Made by a program: the position numbers and the translations under genes | The notes under the pieces: model-generated | What the model saw: the letters and a program-made list of their open reading frames with translations, nothing else | Databases searched by the model: none | What the model was told of the DNA's origin: nothing | From: Actinomycetes bacterium | GTDB lineage: Bacteria; Actinomycetota; Acidimicrobiia; Acidimicrobiales; Ilumatobacteraceae | NCBI GenBank assembly: GCA_025358125.1 | Contig: JANYKS010000007.1 | Coordinates: forward strand, 84,560-148,559 | Reading direction: 5' to 3' | Length of the DNA stretch: 64,000 nucleotides | In this document: positions 42,878 to 51,477 of the stretch, in pieces | Position numbering within the stretch: position 1 is the stretch's first letter | How the letters are laid out: every line of letters begins with the position of its first letter

Positions 42878-44068
42878 TCATGCGATGACGCCCGGCTCAT
42901 CTTCGATGCGGGTGGTGAGGCCTACCCCGGCCGCGATGACGAGAAGGACTGCGGCTGCGGCGTAGATCCACCGCACATCGAAACGGTCTGCGAGTATTCC
43001 TCCGATAGCGAGAGAGATGAGTCGGGCGGTGTTCCAGACGATGTCGAAGAACGCGAATGCCCGGCCGCGGGTGTCGGGTGCTATCGCTTGTTGCAGGGTC
43101 GACTGGTATGCGACCATGCCTGTCGAGGTGGACATGCCGTAGACGACGAGCGCAGATCCGGCCACGATCGGGCTGGCCACCGTTGCGATGGTCATGTCGA
43201 CTCCGCCGCGCACGAGATATGGACAGAACAACCAACGGCGGTCGCCGGCTCGCACGAAGCGGCGCAGCAACACGGGGCCGATGACGGCGCCGATACCGAT
43301 GGCGGCCAACAGCGCTGCGAAGCCACTCGGTCCGACGCCGAGCCATCGATCGGCAAGGACGACGAGGAGACCGCTGGTGGCACCTGCGGACATCGATGCA
43401 AGAGCCTGGACGATCGCGAGACGGCGCAGCATCGGGTGGGCCCTCACGGCGTGGAACCCGCCGAGCGCGCCGCGCCAGCCGCGCACGTCGATGGTGGCAG
43501 TGCATCGACCCGCGTTCAGGCCGATGAGCAGAAGTGCTGAGAAAACAAACGAGGTGGCGTTGATCGCGAATGCGACTCGGATGCCGCCAGACGCAATGAC
43601 AACCCCGGCAATCGGGGCCACGGCGATCTGGGCGACGACGGCTGCGGTCCACAGTGCGCTGTTTGCGACGATCAGGTCGTCCTCGCCGACCACGTCGGGC
43701 AGCAACGACGCGGCTGCGGGGTTGAAGACTACGGCGCCTGCGCTGAGCGTGAACGCGACAGCAAACACGGCCGGTAGCGAGCCAGTCGCGACGACAAGAC
43801 TTCCCGCGGCGATGGCACGAAGCACGTCTGCTCCGATCATGAGTCGACGGCGAGGCATCTTGTCGGCGGCCAAACCCGCGACGGGGCCGATCAGGAGGAC
43901 CGGAAGCACTTCGAACATGACGGCACCCGCGACGCCACGACCCGAGCCGGTCAGCTTGAACGCGAGCACGACGAGCGCGATCGTGTTGAAAGCATCGCCG
44001 GACCGGGAGACCGCATGGGCCAGAAACAGGCGCCGAAACTCGGCGTTACACCGCAGAAGGCTCAACAC
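42878..44068 (-). CDS. MFS transporter (exporter type)
   Basis: The product is about 396 residues from the GTG at 44068. It has twelve hydrophobic segments and a basic loop DKMPRRRLMIGAD between helices 2 and 3 typical of the major facilitator superfamily. Similarity is to the enterobactin-exporter/MFS_3 type (RLFLAHAVSRSGDAFNTIALVV at the start). A promoter with a MerR-type operator precedes it. A short 25-codon frame starting at 44139 ends over the GTG start and could be a leader peptide. Export of a metal, drug or siderophore is plausible, and the operator suggests metal or redox induction. Confidence 0.88.
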   Translation of the reverse strand: MLSLLRCNAEFRRLFLAHAVSRSGDAFNTIALVVLAFKLTGSGRGVAGAVMFEVLPVLLIGPVAGLAADKMPRRRLMIGADVLRAIAAGSLVVATGSLPAVFAVAFTLSAGAVVFNPAAASLLPDVVGEDDLIVANSALWTAAVVAQIAVAPIAGVVIASGGIRVAFAINATSFVFSALLLIGLNAGRCTATIDVRGWRGALGGFHAVRAHPMLRRLAIVQALASMSAGATSGLLVVLADRWLGVGPSGFAALLAAIGIGAVIGPVLLRRFVRAGDRRWLFCPYLVRGGVDMTIATVASPIVAGSALVVYGMSTSTGMVAYQSTLQQAIAPDTRGRAFAFFDIVWNTARLISLAIGGILADRFDVRWIYAAAAVLLVIAAGVGLTTRIEDEPGVIA

Positions 44069-44146
44069 CGCCGGGCCGGTTTCCGCCTGGCAGCGCTCAG
44101 CTTCGAGCGCAGACCGTTTCCAATGGTGTGTGCTCTCATGGTGTCG

Positions 44147-44179
44147 ACCGTAGAACCTTGACCCACGGGTAAGGTCAAG
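44147..44179 (-). promoter_or_regulatory. MerR/CueR-type promoter and operator for the MFS gene
   Basis: On the minus strand TTGACC (44178-44173) and TACGGT (44052 + 100, i.e. 44152-44147) form -35 and -10 elements 20 bases apart, the over-long spacing typical of MerR-activated promoters. Within it ACCTT and AAGGT (plus strand 44155-44159 and 44171-44175) form a dyad with an 11-nt centre, as in CueR operators. An overlapping CTTGACC/GGTCAAG dyad is also present. No MerR gene is nearby. Confidence 0.6.
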
Positions 44180-44203
44180 CCCCCGAGCGACAAAGGGATG
44201 CGT

Positions 44204-45601
44204 ATGAAGGATTACGACCTGGTGGTGATCGGTGGCGGCGCAGGAGGTCTCGTCGCCGCACGACAAGCGCGACGTCGAAAGGCGCGGGTGGTCATCGTTC
44301 AAGACGGTCCTGTCGGTGGGGACTGCACGTTCACGGGTTGTGTGCCGTCGAAGGCGTTGTTGGCTGCTGCTGCGCGTGGGTCGTCGTTCGACGAGGCGAT
44401 GACGGCCGTGAATCGTGCGGTCGATCGAATTGCGGCAACCGAGGACGCCCCGGCGCTCGCTCGCGAGGGAATCGACGTGATCGCCGGCTACGCGCGATTC
44501 GTTGACCGGACCGCTGTGGAAGTCGACGGGCGCAGAGTCCGCGCACCGCGCTTCATCGTCGCCACCGGTGCACGCGCGCTCGTTCCGGCGATTCCCGGTC
44601 TGCGCGAGTTGCCGCCGTTGACGAACGACACCCTGTTCCGGCTCAACCGTCTCCCACCATCGATGGTTGTCCTCGGCGGCGGTCCGATCGGCTGCGAGAT
44701 GGCGCAGGCCTTTGGTCGGCTCGGCACCCAGGTCACACTGATCGAAGCAGTCGAGCGGCTGTTACCTCGTGAGGAGTCAGAGGCGTCTGCGGTGATCGCC
44801 GACGCGCTGACAGCCGACGGCGTGACAGTGCGAACCGGCGCGAAAGTCATCCGCGTCGAACGAACCGCCGATGGGCGCGTGTGCGTGCACACCGAGTCCG
44901 GCGACCCGATCGTCGCTGAGCAACTGCTCGCCGCGATCGGTCGGGCACCGTCGGGACGCGGCTTCGGACTCGAGGAACTCGGTGTCGAGATCGACCGGAG
45001 CGGCGCGATCGTGGTCGACGACACCATGGCCACCAAGATCGACGGCATCTGGGCCGTCGGCGACGTCACCGGGCGACTGCAATTCACCCACGCCGCAGGC
45101 CGGATGGGATGGATCGCGGCAGCCAACGCATTGTCGAAGATCGCCCGGATCCGCAACTTCCGGTTCGACACGCGGGCGATGCCTTGGGCGACCTTCACCA
45201 CTCCCGAGGTCGGCCGGGTCGGCCTGACCGAATCCGAGGCCGGCCAACAACACCCCAGGGCACGGGTGGCGCACCTGCCGATGAGTCACGTCGATCGTGC
45301 CGTCGCCGTCGGCGCCGAAGCCGGGTTCGTCAAACTCATCGCCGCGCCACGCACCGGCACCGGATACCTCGCGGGTGGCCGCCTCATCGGTGCCACCGTC
45401 GTCACACCCACCGGGGGCGAGTTGATCCATGAAGCCGCGCTCGCGATGCAGACCAACATGTTCGTCGGTCGGCTCGCCCAAACCACCCACGCCTACCCGA
45501 CCTGGTCGATGGCGATCCAGCAAGCCGCGCTGCAGTTCTTCGGCGAGTCGTCCGGCCTTCGGGCGCGGCCCATCCAACCAGCCGCCGCCGGGAACGGCTG
45601 A
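44204..45601 (+). CDS. FAD-dependent disulfide reductase, mercuric-reductase-like
   Basis: The 465-residue flavoprotein has the FAD loop VVIGGGAGGLVAARQA, the redox-active disulfide C41-x4-C46 in GDCTFTGCVPSK, a NAD(P)-binding VVLGGGPIGCEMAQAFGRLG near residue 152, and AVGDVTG near residue 285. The C-terminal His-x-Glu pair of glutathione reductases is altered (HAYPTWSMAIQQAA). There is no N-terminal metal-binding domain and no C-terminal Cys-Cys pair, so mercury reduction itself is doubtful. The ATG at 44204 has AAAGGG at a good distance. An ATG at 44198 is too close. Its stop shares a base with the selenoprotein start (TGATG), making it a likely electron donor to that protein. Confidence 0.92.
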   Translation: MKDYDLVVIGGGAGGLVAARQARRRKARVVIVQDGPVGGDCTFTGCVPSKALLAAAARGSSFDEAMTAVNRAVDRIAATEDAPALAREGIDVIAGYARFVDRTAVEVDGRRVRAPRFIVATGARALVPAIPGLRELPPLTNDTLFRLNRLPPSMVVLGGGPIGCEMAQAFGRLGTQVTLIEAVERLLPREESEASAVIADALTADGVTVRTGAKVIRVERTADGRVCVHTESGDPIVAEQLLAAIGRAPSGRGFGLEELGVEIDRSGAIVVDDTMATKIDGIWAVGDVTGRLQFTHAAGRMGWIAAANALSKIARIRNFRFDTRAMPWATFTTPEVGRVGLTESEAGQQHPRARVAHLPMSHVDRAVAVGAEAGFVKLIAAPRTGTGYLAGGRLIGATVVTPTGGELIHEAALAMQTNMFVGRLAQTTHAYPTWSMAIQQAALQFFGESSGLRARPIQPAAAGNG

Positions 45602-46656
45602 TGACCGACTCGGTTGATCCTGCGCCGCCGCCGGAGACGTTCCAGGCGTTCAAGGACTCGTTCTTCTACGGGTCGCGCAGCAACCTCGATTTCAAGTTCT
45701 TGGCCGATCTCTCCGAGACCGAGGCGGGCGAGTTCTTCACCGGGTTGCTCACCGAACTGAGTCAGACCATCAACGACGGCGACGGGTCGCGGCTTGTCGA
45801 TCTTGCCCGGGTCTGGCAACAACGAGCCTACACGGCCCACCTCGATGCGAAAACGGCGTTCCGCTACGACGACATACCGTTCACAGCTCTCGACAAGCCC
45901 CTATCCGGGGCTCGCATCGCGCTCGTCACCTCCAGCGGTCACTTCGTTGCCGGCGACGACCCACAACCGTTGGGTGTCGCGAACATGAGCCAGGCCGAAG
46001 CCGAGGCACGCGTCGGCGAGTTCCTGCGCGCCCAACCAACACTGTCGACCATCCCCATCGGCACGCCTTCCGATCAGCTCGTCGTGCGCCACGGCGGCTA
46101 CCCGACCGACGCCGCCAGGCTCGACCACAACGTCGTACTCCCCCTCCAACCCTTACGAGACCTCGCCACGATGGCCGTCATCGGCGAGCTTGCCCCACGC
46201 GCCTATTCCTTCGTCGGCGCCACATCACAGCTCCGTCTACGCGACACGATCGCAGCCGATTGGGCGGCGACCCTGCAAGCGGACGCGGTCGACGCCGTCC
46301 TCCTGGTACCCGTTTGACCTGTCTGCCACGTGTCCGTGGGGCACGTACAGCGAGCATTCGAGGCGGCCGGCATCCCAACCGTCGGCATCTACATCCGCGC
46401 CTTCGAACACGTGCCACACAACATGGGGGTAAGCCGAGCGTTGATCACGGATCACCCCATGGGTCGGCCCGTCGGCGCCCCCGGCGACATTGACCGTCAA
46501 CGCTCAATCGTACGCGCCGCGCTCGAGCTGCTGCCCGGCTCCACCAGCCAGCAGATAGTTCGCTACCCACATCCCTATCGTCCGATGGATGTGATCGTCG
46601 GCGCTCAGCGTCGAGAGACCAGCAGGAATCCGACAGACACTGCACCGGGTTCCTGA
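45601..46656 (+). CDS. GrdB/PrdB-like selenoprotein, TGA read through
   Basis: Two same-phase open frames are split by a TGA at 46315-46317. Read as selenocysteine (residue 239) they make a 351-residue protein of the glycine/sarcosine/betaine/D-proline reductase selenoprotein B family. Typical blocks are ALVTSSGHFV near residue 108, DHNVVLPLQPLRDLA near residue 175, IGELAPRAYSFVGA near residue 196 and, at the active site, VLLVPV-U-PVCHVSVGHVQ, then AAGIPTVGI. The second strand of the motif and all following sequence lie after the TGA, so termination there would remove the active site. It overlaps the flavoprotein gene by one base and has a SECIS-like hairpin. The substrate is unknown. These distant paralogues lack the GrdA/GrdC partners of glycine reductase. 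Confidence 0.94.
46328..46346 (+). promoter_or_regulatory. SECIS-like hairpin after the TGA of the GrdB-like gene
   Basis: Ten bases after the TGA, ACGTGTC pairs with GGCACGT (one G-U wobble) around the loop CGTGG. The 7-5-7 geometry and the pattern AC-N-TG-N-C / CG-N-G-N / GGCA-N-GT are shared with the hairpin at 42272-42290. Confidence 0.75.
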
Positions 46657-46688
46657 ATCGTTGATCCCGATTCGCGTGTGACGATCCC

Positions 46689-46880
46689 TCACTCGGAGCA
46701 GGAGATAGCCCGTTCGGGGCACCGAACCTGCGCGTTCCGAACGGCGTCTTCCAACCCTGCCGGCACCTCGTTCGAAACCAGGACCGAGAATCCCTGGTCG
46801 TCGAAATGGAACACCTCGCCAGCCGCCATCACACACTGCCCGTGCCCTTGACAGCGGTCCCCGTCGAGATGGACTCTCAT
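46689..46880 (-). CDS. P450-type [3Fe-4S] ferredoxin
   Basis: The 63-residue protein has DRCQGHGQCVMAAGEVF and a distal RCPERAIS, giving three cluster cysteines with histidine in the fourth position of CxxHxxC, typical of ferredoxins that serve bacterial P450s. It would pass electrons to the P450 encoded 77 bases upstream. The frame is open further upstream, but the ATG at 46880 starts the conserved length. Confidence 0.9.
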   Translation of the reverse strand: MRVHLDGDRCQGHGQCVMAAGEVFHFDDQGFSVLVSNEVPAGLEDAVRNAQVRCPERAISCSE

Positions 46881-46957
46881 CAGGCCTTGATCAACGGGAG
46901 CGACGCTAAGCCCTTCATGCCACCGAACGCCTCGGCCGACCGGTTCGGATCGAGCGT

Positions 46958-48145
46958 TTAGTCGGGGCACTCGCGGTGGAACGTCTGGAGCGCGACGCGC
47001 AGCTCGCGCCGGGCGAGGTGGATCCCGATGCAGCGGTGCGCGCCAAGGCCGAAACCGATGTGACGGTTCGGTACCCGGTCGAACACGAGCTCGTCAGGAT
47101 TGTCGAACTCCTCCGGGTCGCGGTTTGCGGCCATCGTTGGGCACAGCACCCCTTCATCCTGGGCGAACTTGGCGCCGTGGAACTCGGTGTCAGCGGTGAC
47201 CCGGCGCGGTAGCAGAACGATCGCGTGGTAGCGCACGAGCTCTTCGATCGCCGCATCGAGTCGCGTGGGATCGTCCATCAACTCGATGAACTCGTGCCGT
47301 TTGGCCGGATCGGTGGCGAATGTCTGCACGATCAGCCCGAGCGCTGAGGCAACCGTGTCCAGCCCTGCCATGTAGAACAGAAACAGCGTGTCCTCGAGCT
47401 CCTCCTCGGTGAGTGGCCGCTCACCTTCGTATTCCGCTGTGACCAGACGACTGATCATGTCGTCGCGCGGCTCGGCGCGACGTTGGGCGATGAGTCCGGC
47501 CAGGTAGCCATAGATACTGGCTCCCACCCGCCCGCGCACGGCCATCTCCTCGGCGGCCAAGAGCGGTCGCCCCCCGGAGACATCGAACCCGAGTTCTCGC
47601 GCAATACCTGCCGCAAGTTCGTAGCCGCGGCTGTGCCCGTCGGAGGCGTGCATCAGCGCGTTCTTCCAGTCCATGATCTGCTCGTAGTCGTCGCCGGGAA
47701 AGCCGGCGAGCTCACAGAAGATCTTGGTCGGGAACGGGTCGGCGAACTCGGCCACGAAGTCGAACGAGTCGTTGGCGAGCATCTCGCCGACGAGTTGGTC
47801 GGCGAACTCCTCGAGATGGGGTTCGAGTGGCCGCATCGCGTCGACCGTGAACCACGGGTTGAGTATTCGTCGGTATGCCGTTTGATGAGGCGGGTCGATG
47901 GCCTGCGGGATCCAAGGCCGCACCGGGTAGTCGTCGGAGCTCTGGTTGGAGAACGTGCGATGGTCCTGCAGGAACTCGCACGATTGGTCGTAGCGGGTCA
48001 ACACCCACCCTTTCGACATGAGCGGGGAAGCCATCTCGTCGCTGTACGCAATCGGGCAGTGCTTGCGCATGAGGGCGTAGTCCTCGAACTCGTGCTCGAG
48101 GAACCGGTCTGGCGTGACACAACTGTCAAGTACGATCGAAGGCAT
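46958..48145 (-). CDS. Cytochrome P450
   Basis: The 395-residue P450 has an I-helix FYMAGLDTVASAL with the acid-alcohol pair, ExxR in EELVRY, and the heme loop FGLGAHRCIGIHLARREL with the axial cysteine. It lacks a membrane anchor. A matching ferredoxin follows. Its ATG at 48145 overlaps by two bases the ATG of the divergent SDR gene at 48144, leaving no intergenic space. Its GAGGCG-type ribosome-binding site then lies inside that SDR gene. Family flavour is the CYP group used in terpenoid or steroid catabolism, but this is tentative. Confidence 0.94.
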   Translation of the reverse strand: MPSIVLDSCVTPDRFLEHEFEDYALMRKHCPIAYSDEMASPLMSKGWVLTRYDQSCEFLQDHRTFSNQSSDDYPVRPWIPQAIDPPHQTAYRRILNPWFTVDAMRPLEPHLEEFADQLVGEMLANDSFDFVAEFADPFPTKIFCELAGFPGDDYEQIMDWKNALMHASDGHSRGYELAAGIARELGFDVSGGRPLLAAEEMAVRGRVGASIYGYLAGLIAQRRAEPRDDMISRLVTAEYEGERPLTEEELEDTLFLFYMAGLDTVASALGLIVQTFATDPAKRHEFIELMDDPTRLDAAIEELVRYHAIVLLPRRVTADTEFHGAKFAQDEGVLCPTMAANRDPEEFDNPDELVFDRVPNRHIGFGLGAHRCIGIHLARRELRVALQTFHRECPD

Positions 48146-49052
48146 GACTACACAGCGCCTCGCCGGCCGCACCGCCATCGTCACCGGCGGGAGCCGCGGC
48201 CTCGGCAAGGCGATCGCCGTCGCGTTCGCGCAGGAGGGCGCATCAGTCGCCGTCGTCGCCCGTACGGAGTCGCAGTGGAACGAGCGACTCCCCGGCACGA
48301 TTCACGAGACCGTTGCCGAGATCGAGGCAGCCGGCGGCAGGGCCGTGGCAGTCGTAGCCGATCTCAGCCGGACGGACGAGGTCGAGCAGGGGTATCGCAC
48401 GGCTCGCGAAGCGCTTGGACCAATCGGCATCTTGGTCAACAATGCTGCGCTCACCGTACCCGGCCGCCCTCCCCGCGACGACGAGGTGAGCCCTGCTCGG
48501 TCGTCACGAGCCACCAGCGGCTCGACCGCTACATCGACAAGCGGGTCCCCGCGACCGGCCGGCCCATTCGGATCGTTCCTCGACTTTCCGCTCGCAGGCT
48601 TTCAACGCCACTTCGCGGTCGGTCTGTTCGCGTCGTATCGCCTGATGCAGCTCGTGCTTGCCGACATGATCGCGGCGCGTCGCGGATCGATCGTCAACAT
48701 CAGTTCCGTTGCAGGCCTCATGCCGGGCGAAGGGCCGTACCGGAACGCTGGCTCGCCGGGACCGATCGCGTACGGCGGCAACAAGGCCGCGTTGCATCAC
48801 CTCACCCAGTGCGTGGCGCTCGAGACGCAGCGGCACGGCATCGCCGTCAACGTGCTGTCGCCGTCCGAGCCCGTCATCACACCCGGGAATCTCTATGCGG
48901 CGGCCAACGAGACCGACTGGGCGAGTCCGCAAGACTTCGCCGAGGCAACGGTTCGTGTCGCTTTGCTCGACCCGAATGTGACGACCGGCCAGCTGCTGTG
49001 GGACGCCGATGTGCTGCATCCCGAGCTGGGTCGCCGGGGTTGGCTCCGCTGA
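48144..49052 (+). CDS. SDR-family oxidoreductase with Ser/Thr-rich insertion
   Basis: The 302-residue SDR has TGGSRGLGKAIA, NNAALTVPG, a serine in NISSVAGLMPG and the YGGNK catalytic pair near residue 212. Between the NNA motif and the next helix there is an insertion of about 40 Ser/Thr/Arg-rich residues (roughly residues 108-148). The flanking frame is intact, so this is a low-complexity insertion rather than a frameshift. It starts back to back with the P450 and precedes a phosphotransferase gene, a combination seen in steroid-like catabolic loci. Confidence 0.87.
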   Translation: MTTQRLAGRTAIVTGGSRGLGKAIAVAFAQEGASVAVVARTESQWNERLPGTIHETVAEIEAAGGRAVAVVADLSRTDEVEQGYRTAREALGPIGILVNNAALTVPGRPPRDDEVSPARSSRATSGSTATSTSGSPRPAGPFGSFLDFPLAGFQRHFAVGLFASYRLMQLVLADMIAARRGSIVNISSVAGLMPGEGPYRNAGSPGPIAYGGNKAALHHLTQCVALETQRHGIAVNVLSPSEPVITPGNLYAAANETDWASPQDFAEATVRVALLDPNVTTGQLLWDADVLHPELGRRGWLR

Positions 49053-49159
49053 CGCCAGCGGGATCAACCGGGCAGGGTGTCGTGCGTCGGACCAAGGTGC
49101 CGATGGTGACAGTTGTGTCAGAATGGGTCGTCGGGATCAACAGCAGGGCCGGGTGGACG

Positions 49160-50530
49160 ATGATGGACGAACACGAGACAGTCACCAGGTCGATCATCGG
49201 CTGGATCGAGCGCAACGTCGGCGGATCGGTGACATCGCTCATCCGCCAGCCGAGATGGCGGCCCACCTGGTTCGCCGACGTCGAGCGCGACGGCGAGACG
49301 ATCGGTGTTTGCGTACGAGGCGAACGCAGCGACACGGTCCTCACCTTCGCCCTCGCTCACGAGATGCGCTTCCAGGAGGTCCTGCATCAACACGGCATCC
49401 GCGTTCCGGGGATCCTCGGCTGGATGGACGAACTTCCCGCCGTGGTGATGGAGCGGGTGCCGGGCCGACCCGATTTCGCCGGTGTCGATCCGGCCGACCG
49501 CGCCACGATCGTTGACGAGTACTTTGCTGAACTCGCTCGCGTCCACACCCTTCCGATCGAGCCGTTCGTGGAAGCGGGGATCGAACGTGCGTCGACAGCC
49601 GACGAGTCGGGTTGGTTCGGCATCGCAAAGATGATCGACACGCTGTTCCGCGCCCAGAAGCTCGGGCCGGACCCGTTCTGCGAATGGGCGATCGGCTGGA
49701 TCGAACGTCACCCGCCGCAGAGCCGCGGCCGCGAGGCCGCGATCGTGTGGGACTCGGGCCAGTTCCACCACGACGGCGCGCATCTGGTCAGCCTGATCGA
49801 CCTCGAGATCGGCCACATCGGCGACCCGATGATGGATCTCGCCGCGCTGCGGATGCGCGACAGCGTCATCCCGTTCGGCGACTTCGACGACATCTATGCC
49901 CGGTACGAGGACCGCGTCGGAGCGCCAGTCGATCGGGAGGCGATCGAGCTCCACCACATCGCGTTCACCCTTTCGAACGAGTTGTCGTTCGGTCACACCC
50001 TGCGTGGGCTCGTCCCGAAGTCGGACTACGCGACGAACATGCAGTGGTGCAACGAGACGAACATCTACGTGACCGAGGCGATCGCCGACTACATGGGAAT
50101 TGTCCTGCCGGAGGCTGAGATGCCGCCGGCGTCGGCGGCGCGCACGTCGATCGCCTCCGCCCACCTGGCGCAGACCTTGCGAGGCATCCGGGTGGACGAT
50201 CCGGTGCAGCAGTACCGGTTACGCGGTGCGTTCCGTGTCGCTCAGCACCTCGCCAGGTTCGACGAGATCGGGGCCGCCGTCACCGATCAGGACCTCGACG
50301 AGGTGCACCAGGTGCTCGGCCATCGCCCCGACACCTGGCTCGACGCAGAGGCCGCGCTGGAGCAGTTCGTGCTCACTGATCGCCAGACCGGCCGCCATGA
50401 CGATGTGCTGCTCGCGTTCTTCCACCGTCGCAATCTTCGCGCCCAGATGTTGAACGGACCGGAGGGTTCGGCGATGGCGCGGCACAACCCGATCCAGCGC
50501 TTTGCGAGACGTCAGGCCAGCGGCTCGTGA
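49160..50530 (+). CDS. APH-like phosphotransferase family protein
   Basis: The 456-residue protein starts at the first of two adjacent ATG codons (49160). It has an aminoglycoside-phosphotransferase-like kinase fold: an N-terminal lobe with VCVRGERSDTVLT and a hinge GWMDELPAVVMERVPGRPDF. The Brenner motif is diverged to WDSGQFHHDG, while the metal-binding LIDLEIGHIGDPMMDLA is well kept. Proteins of this class beside P450 and SDR genes are thought to act on alcohols or acyl-CoA intermediates rather than antibiotics. It lies 26 bases before the next SDR. Confidence 0.85.
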   Translation: MMDEHETVTRSIIGWIERNVGGSVTSLIRQPRWRPTWFADVERDGETIGVCVRGERSDTVLTFALAHEMRFQEVLHQHGIRVPGILGWMDELPAVVMERVPGRPDFAGVDPADRATIVDEYFAELARVHTLPIEPFVEAGIERASTADESGWFGIAKMIDTLFRAQKLGPDPFCEWAIGWIERHPPQSRGREAAIVWDSGQFHHDGAHLVSLIDLEIGHIGDPMMDLAALRMRDSVIPFGDFDDIYARYEDRVGAPVDREAIELHHIAFTLSNELSFGHTLRGLVPKSDYATNMQWCNETNIYVTEAIADYMGIVLPEAEMPPASAARTSIASAHLAQTLRGIRVDDPVQQYRLRGAFRVAQHLARFDEIGAAVTDQDLDEVHQVLGHRPDTWLDAEAALEQFVLTDRQTGRHDDVLLAFFHRRNLRAQMLNGPEGSAMARHNPIQRFARRQASGS

Positions 50531-50555
50531 CCACGCCACTCGGAGGAACCGACCG

Positions 50556-51443
50556 ATGAACGGCGCCGAATGGTGGACGGAGCGCGCCGGGCTGGCGGGA
50601 ACGGTGGCGATCATCACCGGCGGGGCCGGTGGGTTGGGCGAATCGATCAGCCTCGACCTCGCCGCGAACGGCGTGCAGGTGGCGCTCGTCGATCGCGACG
50701 AGGAGGCGGTGGCCACGATTACCGCCGAGCTCCAACGGCAAGGCGCGGACGCGATCGTGCACACCGGCGACGCCCGCGAGCCCGAGGTACTCGATGCGCT
50801 CTTCGACGCGGCCGCACAACGCTGGGGGCGACTCGACACGCTTGTCAACGTGGTTGGCGGCACGTTCCGCGCGCCGTTCAGCGAGCAGGGCCCGCGTGCC
50901 TGGGATGCGCTGATCCGCACGAACCTCACCCACGTCCTGCACGCCTCGTCGCGCGCGATCCCGGCGATGCGAGCCGGCGGCCGCGGCGGCAGCATCATCA
51001 ACATCACCACGATCGAGGGCTACCGCGCTGCGCCGAACTTCGCGGTCTACTCGGCCGCGAAAGCGGCCGTCGCCCACTTCGCCCGCACGCTTGCGGTCGA
51101 GCTCGCCCCCGACGGTATCCGCGTCAACAGCGTCGCACCCGACCTCACTCCGACACCGAACATGCTCAGCATCGGCGGCAGCGGTGACGGTCCGCACCCG
51201 ATGCTCGATCCGCTGAACGCAACCGTCTCGATCCCAATGGGCCGAGTCGGCATCCCCCGTGACATCTCCAACGTCGTGGTATTCCTCGCTTCCGGGCTGT
51301 CGTCGTACATCACCGGCAGCACGCTGCACCCCGACGGCGGCACGTTGGCTTCATCGGGCTGGTTCAATTGGCCGGGCGAGGGCTTCGCCAACACGCTGCC
51401 GGCGAGCGTGCTCGCGATGCTGCACGGCAACGCCCCGGCATGA
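50556..51443 (+). CDS. SDR-family oxidoreductase
   Basis: The 295-residue classical SDR has ITGGAGGLGESI for cofactor binding, a NVVGG motif at the NNAG position, the serine in NITTIEGYR, and YSAAK near residue 167 as catalytic pair. It ends with TGSTLHPDGGTLASSGWFNW. A GGAGGAACC ribosome-binding site precedes the ATG at 50556. It continues the P450/SDR/phosphotransferase cluster. Confidence 0.9.
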   Translation: MNGAEWWTERAGLAGTVAIITGGAGGLGESISLDLAANGVQVALVDRDEEAVATITAELQRQGADAIVHTGDAREPEVLDALFDAAAQRWGRLDTLVNVVGGTFRAPFSEQGPRAWDALIRTNLTHVLHASSRAIPAMRAGGRGGSIINITTIEGYRAAPNFAVYSAAKAAVAHFARTLAVELAPDGIRVNSVAPDLTPTPNMLSIGGSGDGPHPMLDPLNATVSIPMGRVGIPRDISNVVVFLASGLSSYITGSTLHPDGGTLASSGWFNWPGEGFANTLPASVLAMLHGNAPA

Positions 51444-51477
51444 ACGTGGGCCCACAGCGCTGCGAGTTAAGTCCGGT

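Noticed and set aside
44204..45601. Calling the flavoprotein a true mercuric reductase (merA)
   Set aside because: There is no N-terminal metal-binding domain and no C-terminal cysteine pair, so only family-level similarity is justified.
48465..48600. Frameshift in the SDR gene at 48144-49052
   Set aside because: The Ser/Thr-rich segment is an in-frame insertion. The SDR motifs before and after it are in the same frame.
47483..50530. 1015-codon plus-strand frame
   Set aside because: Its first 560 codons are antisense or out of frame to the P450 and SDR genes and read as Arg-rich non-protein. Only the part from 49160 is a real gene.
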